From contig CAWHAL010000002.1 in the NCBI GenBank assembly GCA_963827315.1, positions 310,001 to 374,000 on the forward strand: a stretch of DNA of 64,000 nucleotides, read 5' to 3'. Below are positions 24,405-32,262 of the stretch, piece by piece. The stretch comes from CAVXEF01 sp963827315. GTDB lineage: Bacteria > Planctomycetota > Phycisphaerae > Sedimentisphaerales > Anaerobacaceae. The position numbers and the translations under genes are program-made. Every line of letters begins with the position of its first letter. Within the stretch, counting starts at the first letter, position 1. The notes under the pieces were generated by a model. It was not told the DNA's origin, did no database searches, and worked only from the letters and a program-made list of their open reading frames with translations.

Positions 24405-24543
24405 TTGACAAATAGGCCGAAGTGTCGATAATGGTGTCGTCACAAAATATCGGGCTTCGGCCCGTCCTAACGTTTGCCATCCGTGAACGTTAGGATAACA
24501 AAAATCGGCCATCAGCCACAAACTGGTGGCCTGTTTTATTTTT
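24405..24543 (+). ncRNA. Candidate small RNA with promoter, three hairpins and terminator
   Basis: TTGACA (24405-24410), 16 bp, GATAAT (24427-24432) form a promoter; start near 24439. The transcript of about 105 nt holds CGGGC-TTCG-GCCCG (24451-24464, UUCG tetraloop), CCTAACGTT...AACGTTAGG (24466-24494) and GGCCATCAG-ccacaaa-CTGGTGGCC (24507-24531) followed by TGTTTTATTTTT. No frame is present. The last hairpin also has T on the other strand, so it ends the convergent gene at 24536 too. Confidence 0.6.
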
Positions 24544-25354
24544 CTTCGTTTACAACAGCGTTATTCTTATAATCAGTTTCATCAGTTTTCTCTTGGCTTT
24601 CGTCTTGTTTAGATTTAGAAACAATGCTCGGTTTTATTGTTTTAAGAAAATTAACAAGGTGTGAATAGTTTTCTTCGCTCATCGGCCTTGGTATTCGTAA
24701 AAATGCCGAAAGGCCGTCTAATAAGGGAATAGGTAGGTCAAAAGTGCCAATTTTAGGGGTCATAGGCATATTTCCTTTTGGTATCTTATCGTCGATTTTT
24801 TCGTTTTCTGGCTTATTATTTTCCGTTTCTTCACCTTCCATTATATCGCCAGAAGTTAAGTTTGAAAAGGAAATACTTTCCCTAAATAGTGCAATAAAAC
24901 GGTCAACGTACTTTTCATTAAACCGAGGACTGTGTTCCCATAGCAAATAATTTTTCAGAAGTTCGTCATTAGGTAAATCCCCTTGAAAATGTTCCCATAT
25001 CTCGGAATATATCGCTGGCGACAAGGCGGTTTTCTTTAATAAATTTTCATAGTCAGGAGCTTTCATATGAATACGGTGACCTCGGTTAGAAATACGCACT
25101 TTTCTTAATTCGCCTTTGCCTTCAATCTCTATTAACCCAAAAGATTTTGCTGCTGCAACACATTGGTCTCCAATACTACTGTTCTTAGCCTTATAACCCC
25201 AAAGTTCGCGAACCATCTTAACTGGTACGATATGTGCTTTGTGGGTATCATATAATTGCCCCACTTGTTCGACTGATTTTTTCAAGCTAACAGCAGGATA
25301 GTTTGGGCTTCGAGAGCCTTTTCCTTCGATTTTTGTCTGTTCCGGCTTATCCAT
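24536..25354 (-). CDS. Uncharacterised protein with N-terminal winged-helix-like region
   Basis: 272 residues. The N-terminal part (about 20-95: NYPAVSLKKSVEQVGQLYDT, then MVRELWGYKAKNSSIGDQCV and SFGLIEIEGKGELRKVRISN) looks like a helix-turn-helix with a wing. The middle (about 105-165) is helical with LPNDELLKNYLLW, and a C-terminal module TFDLPIPLLDGLSAFLRIPR follows a low-complexity charged linker. Similar architectures are common in plasmids and islands; I do not know an established function. GAGGT before the ATG supports the start. AT-rich, probably acquired. Confidence 0.7.
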   Translation of the reverse strand: MDKPEQTKIEGKGSRSPNYPAVSLKKSVEQVGQLYDTHKAHIVPVKMVRELWGYKAKNSSIGDQCVAAAKSFGLIEIEGKGELRKVRISNRGHRIHMKAPDYENLLKKTALSPAIYSEIWEHFQGDLPNDELLKNYLLWEHSPRFNEKYVDRFIALFRESISFSNLTSGDIMEGEETENNKPENEKIDDKIPKGNMPMTPKIGTFDLPIPLLDGLSAFLRIPRPMSEENYSHLVNFLKTIKPSIVSKSKQDESQEKTDETDYKNNAVVNEEK

Positions 25355-25477
25355 ATCAGACCTCTTTCACAAAATATCTACTATACCATTATTATAACTA
25401 TATGTCCCTTTTCTCGTCCTGTCAATACCCCATAGCAAGATTTTTTGAATTTTATTGAAAATTTATTGAGTGGCCTA

Positions 25478-25505
25478 TTGACAAGGCGTGAATTTTTGCT
25501 ATAAT
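25478..25505 (+). promoter_or_regulatory. Consensus promoter TTGACA-16-TATAAT
   Basis: Both hexamers are perfect (25478-25483 and 25500-25505). The expected start, about 25512, is almost at the ATG at 25514, so the transcript would be leaderless or would begin with the hairpin GCCC..TGGATAA..TTATCCA..GGGC (25517-25556). Confidence 0.7.
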
Positions 25506-25513
25506 GAACAAAA

Positions 25514-25879
25514 ATGCCCCGTTGGATAACTTGCAAGTTCTTATCCAGCAGGGCTTTAAGTGGCGGGTTGCCAGAATTACGAGCTAGTTTGATACTTGCT
25601 AAGGCTTATTTAACCTTGTGTTTTGATGAAGGAGAGGGGAATATACGAGATTTGATTTGTTTGCATTGTGAACCGTATGAAGATAGTAATGATTTTATTA
25701 TAGTATGCCAACGCAATCCTCATTTGCACATTAAGGCAGCAAAAGACCCTTTACCTAAAAGTCATTTTCCAATAAATATTACCGAAGACAAAATTTTGAA
25801 TTCTCTCGGTCCTATTACAAATACTTTTAAAAAAGCAATAAGTGTTCTTAACTATGAGGTGTTACAAAGATGCTCTTAA
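25514..25879 (+). CDS. Hypothetical protein, possibly leaderless
   Basis: 121 residues with no recognised family. The N-terminal 40 residues are encoded by a region with strong RNA pairing and may not be translated; the rest (DLICLHCEPYEDSNDFIIVC, PLPKSHFPINITEDKILNSL) looks more protein-like and AT-rich like its neighbours. The perfect promoter directly upstream argues for expression of something here. Could be a real small gene, a remnant, or a non-coding RNA with a chance frame. Confidence 0.35.
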   Translation: MPRWITCKFLSSRALSGGLPELRASLILAKAYLTLCFDEGEGNIRDLICLHCEPYEDSNDFIIVCQRNPHLHIKAAKDPLPKSHFPINITEDKILNSLGPITNTFKKAISVLNYEVLQRCS

Positions 25880-25999
25880 CGATATTTAAATTGTAATAGT
25901 CGTTTTTTCCCCTACCCGCCACGCTTTTTTGCTTCCCTCGCGGGACTGCAACCAAACCAAACAACCAATTCGACAACTAAACACTAAAAACTCAAAATT

Positions 26000-26140
26000 G
26001 TCGAGCCGTTCCGGCATCGACCAAATGCGCAAGCCGAAGTCAAAGAATTGGAGAATCAAATCGACCAGATGGTATATGCCCTTTACGGCCTGCCCCCCGC
26101 CAAAATCGCCATTCGTAGCGAAGCGCAAGCCCCAAGATGA
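26000..26140 (+). pseudogene. C-terminal remnant of a type IIG restriction-modification enzyme
   Basis: In one frame the bases read AEVKELENQIDQMVYALYGL, followed by a short tail to TGA at 26138-26140. This matches the extreme C-terminus of Eco57I-like and PglX-like methylase/restriction proteins, which usually end ...LE..ID..VY.LYGLTEEEI. Nothing upstream in the frame encodes the methylase or specificity domain, so only a debris fragment of the gene remains. Its presence supports the idea of an old defence locus here. Confidence 0.6.
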
Positions 26141-26240
26141 TTTTGCAAGAGTCGCCGTTCGTTTGTGATTTAGTGCTTTTGGTAATTCGAATTTGTTTGG
26201 TTTTTAGGATTTAGAATTTAGAGATTCGGATTTAGAGAAA

Positions 26241-26347
26241 AGAATACCTAAGTATCTTAGGTATCATATCTCACCTTTACACTTTGCTTTTTGTCTTTTA
26301 AATTCACTTGGGATTTTTAAAAAAGAATACCTAAGTATCTTAGGTAT
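26241..26347. repeat. Duplicated palindrome ATACCTAAG-TAT-CTTAGGTAT
   Basis: Identical 24-bp sequences AGAATACCTAAGTATCTTAGGTAT occur at 26241-26264 and 26324-26347, each a perfect 9-bp inverted repeat around TAT. The 83-bp spacing and identity suggest binding sites or a small mobile repeat. No gene is close. Confidence 0.7.
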
Positions 26348-26573
26348 TACCCTCATCGGCACCCCAACCCACAACTAAATCGCCATTCGTAGCGCAGCGC
26401 AGTTCCTCGTAGCGTAGCGAAGATCCCAGAATGCCTGCCCCAGCAAGTTGTAGGCAGGGGTCGTTATCTGGGACCCAGTCTTTCGATTCCCTGCCCTGTG
26501 AGATGCGTCGTATGCTATCTCATCGGGGTCAAAACCCTCACTAAAAAAACCATGTTCCTTAAAGCAGTACATA

Positions 26574-26627
26574 AGTATATATGCATATACTAATATACTT
26601 TCTGACGCTAGGTGGTATTACCACCTA
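26574..26627. repeat. Two further palindromes
   Basis: AGTATAT-atgc-ATATACT (26574-26591) and TAGGTGGTA-t-TACCACCTA (26609-26627). The surrounding 26150-26830 has no supported gene; it contains repeat words such as CGCCATTCGTAGCG (26106 and 26380). Confidence 0.55.
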
Positions 26628-26828
26628 CTGAAATTCCCCCAAAGGCAATACAGTGTTAACCCGTGTCAAAAGGAAACCAAAAATGCCTGCGCATTTGTTG
26701 CGAAAACCCCTCCGCAGCCAATGAAAATTCAATCATTTGCGCAAGGGTCTGGCGCAATCAAATGCGCAAGCTCTCTGAACTTTGCGAAATCTATTTTTCT
26801 CGGGCCTCCGGCAGCAACAGAGTCTGGT

Positions 26829-27002
26829 GTCTGTGGTCTGATGTCTGAGGTCTGCGCGCTGCGCAAATTCGCGCAAGGGGGTACTTCAATCACTGTCCAA
26901 AACGCACCAATTTTGTGCAATTTTTGCTAATTTTTGCAAATTTCTTGCAATTTTTACCAATTTTTTGCGTTTTTTTCACGCAACTTGCGCGTTTGATGCG
27001 AA
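26829..27002. repeat. Left arm of a 175-bp inverted repeat
   Basis: Starts GTCTGTGGTCTG, contains GCGCAAGGGGGTA, TGTCCAAAACGCACCAATTT and A/T-rich runs of AATTTTTGC, and ends CTTGCGCGTTTGATGCGA. The reverse complement at 28736-28910 has the same words in the same order and nearly the same length. Confidence 0.75.
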
Positions 27003-27084
27003 ATTTTATTTTACCCATTTTGCCCAATCGCCACAGACTAACTCCCCCTCCAACCTTCATGAAAGTGTATTACTGAGGTTGGCT

Positions 27085-28282
27085 TTAGCTGTTGTTTTTC
27101 TTTATCTGTGCGAGTGGTACGTTTAGTTTGTTGATAAGACGATTTAGACTGCGGCGCTCGATGCCGAGGATTTTGGCCGCAGCTATCTTTCGGCCGTCTG
27201 TGAATTTGAGGGTTTGAGTAATTATCTTTCGTTTCACCTCGTCGAGGGTCGGCAGTTCCCCTTTCGGGTAGAGCTGTGAATCAGCGATTATGATTTCAAA
27301 AGGCATTGCCGAAGGTTGAATCTCTCGGCCTGTGGTCAAAACGTACGCGCGTTCGACGGCGTTGGCAAGTTCGCGGATATTGCCGGGCCAGCGCGTAATT
27401 CAGCAGCAGTTTCTTGGTGGTTGCGCTTAGAACTTTAAGCTCTTCACCGTAAAATGCCGCCTGGTTTGCCAGAAAATATTCGGTCAATGGCAGAATATCT
27501 TCTTTGCGCTGCCGCAGTGGTGGAACCTCAAGGTTAACTACATTCAGTCGGTAGTACAGGTCAGAGCGGAAAGTTTCCTCCTTGACCATATCGCGCAGGT
27601 TGCAATTGGTGGAGCACAGGACTCGCACGTCAATCGGATAGGATTTTGTTGAGCCAAGCGGCGTAACCGAGTTCTCTTGGAGGACCCGCAGCAGTTTGGC
27701 CTGCAATTCGAGGGGTATTTCGCTTATTTCATCGAGGAAGACCGTTCCGCCGTCAGCGGCTCTGAAGAAGCCTAATGTTGCATTGATAGCGCTGGTAAAC
27801 GCACCTTTTACGTGGCCGAATAATTGGCTTTCAAATAATTGGCCTGTTAGTGTGGTGCAGTCGACGGGGACAAAGACCTTCTGGCATCGGTCGCTGGCGT
27901 AGTGGATTTGTCGAGCCACCATTTCCTTGCCGACGCCGGTTTCTCCGGTGATTATAATAGAACACTTCCGTGCTGCTACTGTTTTGATAGTCTCAGCGAG
28001 TGAATTGAACGCAGGTGATTTACCGATAAAGTCGGAGTCCAAGCTCGGTTTGCGGTTCCGGGCGCACCCCTTCTTTAGAGTACGGTCGTACGCTGACACA
28101 CCTAGTCCTTTTGGCCCAGGATTAGAGTTTTCTCCCATCTCCATCTTCTTCGCCAAATTTGTTTGGGTGCGGACAATACCTGTCCCACCCTTATAACTAC
28201 TCTCTTCTCTCTCTGTGTTAAAGTGGGATGACACAGCAGGACACGCCCCGCAAGCCGATATCACCCACTCCTCCGATAACAC
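27085..28282 (-). pseudogene. Sigma-54-dependent transcriptional activator, frameshifted
   Basis: AAA+ activator of sigma-54 RNA polymerase. The upstream frame (from 28282) has no receiver domain; its AAA+ part carries Walker A GETGVGKE (about 113-120), the sigma-54 contact loop as GAFTSA instead of GAFTGA (160-165), Walker B GGTVFLDEIS (178-187) and the arginine-finger region FRSDLYYRLN. The frame breaks at about 27391-27394: the minus strand reads AATTACGCGCTGGCCCGG, and removing one base restores NYAWPGNIRELANAVER and joins it to the C-terminal Fis-type DNA-binding helix (GRKIAAAKILGIERRSLNRL) ending at 27085. A one-base insertion or sequence error. Lies between 175-bp inverted repeats. 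Confidence 0.85.
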
Positions 28283-28326
28283 TTCAGCTTGACATATAAT
28301 AGTCGATTAACGCGAAAAAATCAACA

Positions 28327-28484
28327 AAAAAATTATCGGACTTGATGTTATAGGACCTAACGATGCTTTTTTTCTATATTCAAATAGGCCTGACGGAACG
28401 GGTATTATTACGGCTCAGGACCCTGATTTTTGGCCGATTTTTGAGCGGTATTTGAGGTTTGTGAGGCGATTGAAAGAAGCGTAA
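28327..28484 (+). pseudogene. Short coding remnant
   Basis: An open stretch without a start codon reads KIIGLDVIGPNDAFFLYSNR then TGIITAQDPDFWPIFERYLR and ends at TAA 28482-28484. Composition is protein-like but no family is recognised. It is probably the 3' end of a lost gene, or uses an undetected start. Confidence 0.3.
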
Positions 28485-28534
28485 CTGTTTGATATAAAAG
28501 AGGTAACATATTCAACCATTAAGAGGGGGTTCCG

Positions 28535-28651
28535 ATGCCTGTAAAATCACCCATTTTGACCGGCGGAGGGGCTAACGGGGTGCTCAGAATCGAGGGGAAA
28601 AAATTTTTTAAAAATGGCAAAAAATCTTGGAAGATGGGGGCTTTTACATAA
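28535..28651 (+). CDS. Possible 38-residue peptide
   Basis: ATG 28535 follows GAGGGGG at good spacing and encodes MPVKSPILTGGGANGVLRIE with a Lys-rich end. Short, unknown, and in a repeat-rich zone; only the ribosome-binding site supports it. Confidence 0.25.
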   Translation: MPVKSPILTGGGANGVLRIEGKKFFKNGKKSWKMGAFT

Positions 28652-28683
28652 CCGCCTGCCGGTGAGGCAGGAACGCGCCGGGA

Positions 28684-28741
28684 TTTTCCGAGACGGCATC
28701 GGGCTCCAGACGTGCGGAAATAACACCGCAGGTGTCGCATC
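28684..28741. repeat. Dispersed repeat, copy 1
   Basis: Contains CATCGGGCTCCAGACGTGCG then AACACCGCAGGTGTCG. A second copy with about 80 percent of the same bases lies at 57591-57647. It abuts the right arm of the 175-bp inverted repeat. Confidence 0.65.
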
Positions 28742-28910
28742 AAACGCGCAAGTCGAGGTGAAAAATTGCAAAAAATGGTAAAAAATTGTGAAAAATTGGC
28801 AAAAATTTCAAGAAATTGCAGGAAATTGGTGCGTTTTGGACGGTGATTGCGCTACCCCCTTGCGCAAATGAGCGCGCGGCGGCGCAGACTCCAGACACCA
28901 GACCACAGAC
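28736..28910. repeat. Right arm of the 175-bp inverted repeat
   Basis: Reverse complement of 26829-27002 with scattered differences in the A/T runs. The two arms enclose about 1.73 kb with the frameshifted sigma-54 activator and the short remnants. Confidence 0.75.
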
Positions 28911-29462
28911 AAAAAGGCATAAGAGCAAAAGGACATAAAGACTGAAGGCAGAGGACGGATGACAGAGGGCAGAAGACAGAAAACAGATAGCCAGCAAAAC
29001 TAAGGATATTATGGATATAAAAAGATTCGAGGCAAGAGGGGGGAGGCAGAATGGAGGAGGGGAGGGCGGTAGAGGGGGATAGGAGATTAAAGGTAAAAGG
29101 TGAAAGGAAAAAGGCAAAAGGGGGATGCTCGATACTCGACACTTGATACACGTTATAAGTCAGTGGATTCCGCCAGAGGCGGATAAAATTGTGGATATAA
29201 AAAGATTCAGGACAAGGATGGGGTGAGTGGCGGCAGGGAAGGGGATGGAGATGGAGATAGAGGGTGAGAAGGTGGAGGGCCCGGCTTCGCCTAAGGGCTA
29301 CGCCGAGGCAAGCGCCGTGGTCTTCGCTTCGCTACGAGGATCTACGCTTCGAGGGGCGTTGCTATGCTACGAAATTATTTGTTGAAAGTTGGGCGATTTT
29401 GGGGGTAGAATTGGGGGGAATATGGGTTTGGTAATGACCAATGTGTGATTTAAGAGGGAAAT
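28911..29462. other. Non-coding, low-complexity spacer
   Basis: About 550 bp rich in purine words (AAAGGCATAAGAGCAAAAGG). GGATATAAAAAGATTC occurs twice (29012 and 29194), a CCGCC/GGCGG palindrome lies at 29167-29186, and a GC-rich palindromic patch at 29282-29356. Ends with AAGAGGG, the ribosome-binding site of the PHP/ATPase gene. Confidence 0.5.
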
Positions 29463-32237
29463 ATGGATAAAGGAGCACATTTTTATAAAACAGATTTTCA
29501 AATTCACTCACCAAGAGATGCCCTATGGGTTGGTGATGGAATAACAAAATGGCCAAAAGGAAAACCCGTTTCACTTGAGGAAAGATTGTTATTCGCTCGC
29601 GGATTTATCACGAAATGTCGAGAGTTAGGAATTCAAGCTGTAGGGATAACGGACCATCATAACGTATGCTTTGTAAAATACTTTCAACTGGCTGCTCAAG
29701 AGGACAAGACCAGCAATCCTGTACCAAATCCATCTTTACAAAACCCAATAATATTTCCAGGTATCGAAATAAATATTCAACGACTATGCCAAGCAATAAT
29801 TCTCCTTGATGCGGACACAGATACAACTTTACATTCAATGCTTCTTCAAGCTTTGAATATTGGCAACCTCCATTCAGATACGGAACCATCCGGACCTGAG
29901 ATTATTCCATTAGCTTTTGAAAGTTTTAAAGCTCTCGAAAAAACCCTTAATGAATACTCAAGCAGTGTATTGAAGGGGAAATTTATAATTTTACCTCATG
30001 TAGGGAAAGAGGGAAGTCACTGCACACTATTAAGACAAGGTTTTTACCCTGAGTATGCTTCTATGCCTTGTGTTGGTGGATACATAGAACATAATTTAGA
30101 CGAACATAATCAGATATTTATTTTAGAAGGGAAAGTTCGAGAATATGGTTATAAATCTCTCGGAATTTTCCAGACGACGGATTCAAGACGCGAAGATTTT
30201 GCTGATTTGGGTAAGAGAAATACATGGGTCAAATTTGCACAACCAACAGCGGAAGCACTAAGGCAAGCTTGCTTAGCAAAAGAATCGCGTATTTCTCAAA
30301 ATGAACCGATATGGCCAACGAAATTCATTTCTAAAATCGAAGTCAGTACTAGTAGTTTCATGGGGACGATAAATGTTGAATTTAACCCACAGTATAATGC
30401 TCTGATCGGAGGGCGTGGAACAGGCAAATCAACTATTCTTGAATATTTACGTTACGGTCTGCATGACCAAGAGTTGTCTGAAGAAAGAAGGAAATTTGTA
30501 AACGATACTTTATTAAACCTGAAACCTATTCTCAAGATACATTGGATTATAGAAGGTTCAAATCAAACAATCGTCCATGATTTCGGAGCAAACATTAAGT
30601 ATCTTCAGGTTGAAGGAGGGCCACACAAAGAAATAACTGAAGATTATATTAGACAGAACTTCCCAATTCAGTCTTACAGCCAAAAACAATTATCAACGGT
30701 TAGCAACAGAACAGAGGAACTACAAAGGTTTATTATTCAACCAATACAGGAAGCTGTCAAAGAGTTTGATGAAAAAATAAATAATCTTCGCACAGAATGC
30801 AGAAACCTGTATCAGGAAGTAATTCAACGACGCCAAAAAGAAAGAACCAAAAGAGATTTAATTGCTCAAAAAGAATCGCTGGATGCACAAAAAGAGGCCA
30901 TTCAAAAATCGATACCAACAATTGATAAAGATACCAGAAAAGTTATTGAGGAATATCCACAAAGAAAACAGGATTTAGCACTTGTTGAATCTTATGAGAA
31001 CAAAATCAACGCCGTTTTGACGGACTTTGATAAACTGCATACGGATATAGCTGTTGGTCTAAGTCTGCCGGAGGGAGTAGAAGAACTTACACCAGAAGTG
31101 GGCTTGATATTCAATGAGGCTGATAAATTGCTTGAGAAGGTTGGAAAGGCAATAGAAGAATTACAACAGGATGTTTCTGGAGATAAGAAAAGTTTAAATG
31201 ATTTGGTAGTAAATTATAAAAAAGGGTACGCTGATTTCTTGCAAAGATATGAAAATGCAAGCCAGAAGACTTTAGCTCATAAGGGCAAAATCCAACAGAT
31301 TAAAGATGTAATGGATTCATTAAGCACAGTGGGAAACAGAATTGGAGAATTAGAGAAAGAAATCAAAACACTCGATAATGCAGAGACTAAGTTTTCGGCC
31401 AAGTTAAATGAGTGGGTTTCTCTGCATAGTCAGAAGGCTAATTTATTAGAAGAGCAATGCAGGAAATTGAATGAAAAGTCCGGAGCAGAAATTAGAGCAG
31501 AACTAAGACGTGGAGCAGACATTGAAGATGCGATCAAAAAATTAGATGAAGCACTTAAAGGTGCAAGAATTTCTCAGGACCGTTGGGATAATCTAAAAAG
31601 TATGATTGTAGAGGCTGATAGTCCTGTAGAAAAATGGTCTCAATTAATAAAAGAGCTTAGACTCTTTGCTGAAATGGAAGCGGGTGATGTTCTCGATAAA
31701 GGAAATATCCCCCCGCTCAACTTATGGGAATTGGGAGATACTCAAAAACGTGTCATAATAGAAAAACTCACCCCCGATAAGTGGTTTGAAATTGCTTTTA
31801 CCAGCCTCAATGACATACCAATATTTTATTATCAAAAAAATAGAGACGCAATACCATTTGAAGACGCTTCGGCGGGACAACAAGCAACTGCGTTATTAAA
31901 AGTTCTCTTGCAAGAAGAAAAAGGGCCATTGCTAATCGATCAGCCGGAAGATGATTTGGATAAAGGCGTAAAGGTAATTGAGGAGATTATTCAAAGTATC
32001 TGGCAAGCAAAACAAAAACGACAAATAATATTTGCCAGTCATGACGCCAACTTAGTCGTAAATGGTGATGCAGAGCTTGTTATTCATTGCGACTATGAAT
32101 CTGAAACAAACCGAAACAAAGGAAAAATTGAAAATACTGGCTCAATTGATGTCAAAGAAATAAGAGATGCTATTACAACGATAATGGAGGGCGGACAAAA
32201 AGCGTTTAATTTACGAAAAAAGAAGTATGGTTTCTAA
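29463..32237 (+). CDS. PHP domain - SMC-type ATPase fusion (TrlF-like), candidate defence ATPase
   Basis: 924 residues. Residues 1-290 are a PHP phosphoesterase-like domain: DFQIHSPRD, GITDHHN, FPGIEIN and ILPHVG are in order, but the last motif, usually with Asp-x-His, reads TTDSRRED, so one metal ligand seems lost. Residues 300-924 are an SMC/RecN-type ABC ATPase: Walker A GGRGTGKST (about 316-324), a coiled coil at about 415-720, signature SAGQQATALLKVLL (about 802), Walker B GPLLIDQPEDDLD (about 820) and switch His in FASHDANLVV. Such fusions occur in anti-phage loci. It is 26 bp upstream of an HNH nuclease gene and much more AT-rich than core genes, consistent with transfer. Anti-phage role is inference. 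Confidence 0.85.
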   Translation: MDKGAHFYKTDFQIHSPRDALWVGDGITKWPKGKPVSLEERLLFARGFITKCRELGIQAVGITDHHNVCFVKYFQLAAQEDKTSNPVPNPSLQNPIIFPGIEINIQRLCQAIILLDADTDTTLHSMLLQALNIGNLHSDTEPSGPEIIPLAFESFKALEKTLNEYSSSVLKGKFIILPHVGKEGSHCTLLRQGFYPEYASMPCVGGYIEHNLDEHNQIFILEGKVREYGYKSLGIFQTTDSRREDFADLGKRNTWVKFAQPTAEALRQACLAKESRISQNEPIWPTKFISKIEVSTSSFMGTINVEFNPQYNALIGGRGTGKSTILEYLRYGLHDQELSEERRKFVNDTLLNLKPILKIHWIIEGSNQTIVHDFGANIKYLQVEGGPHKEITEDYIRQNFPIQSYSQKQLSTVSNRTEELQRFIIQPIQEAVKEFDEKINNLRTECRNLYQEVIQRRQKERTKRDLIAQKESLDAQKEAIQKSIPTIDKDTRKVIEEYPQRKQDLALVESYENKINAVLTDFDKLHTDIAVGLSLPEGVEELTPEVGLIFNEADKLLEKVGKAIEELQQDVSGDKKSLNDLVVNYKKGYADFLQRYENASQKTLAHKGKIQQIKDVMDSLSTVGNRIGELEKEIKTLDNAETKFSAKLNEWVSLHSQKANLLEEQCRKLNEKSGAEIRAELRRGADIEDAIKKLDEALKGARISQDRWDNLKSMIVEADSPVEKWSQLIKELRLFAEMEAGDVLDKGNIPPLNLWELGDTQKRVIIEKLTPDKWFEIAFTSLNDIPIFYYQKNRDAIPFEDASAGQQATALLKVLLQEEKGPLLIDQPEDDLDKGVKVIEEIIQSIWQAKQKRQIIFASHDANLVVNGDAELVIHCDYESETNRNKGKIENTGSIDVKEIRDAITTIMEGGQKAFNLRKKKYGF

Positions 32238-32262
32238 TAAACTTCCGAAACTGTGAGAATAT

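Noticed and set aside
24466..24494. Integron attC site from CCTAACGTT...AACGTTAGG
   Set aside because: There is no integron integrase, no cassette array and the RYYYAAC/GTTRRRY core is not flanked by the second pair of boxes. A hairpin in a small RNA explains it better.
28740..29151. Minus-strand frames in the purine-rich spacer
   Set aside because: Pro/Ser/Leu-rich low-complexity translations of repeat DNA; partly the inverted repeat arm.
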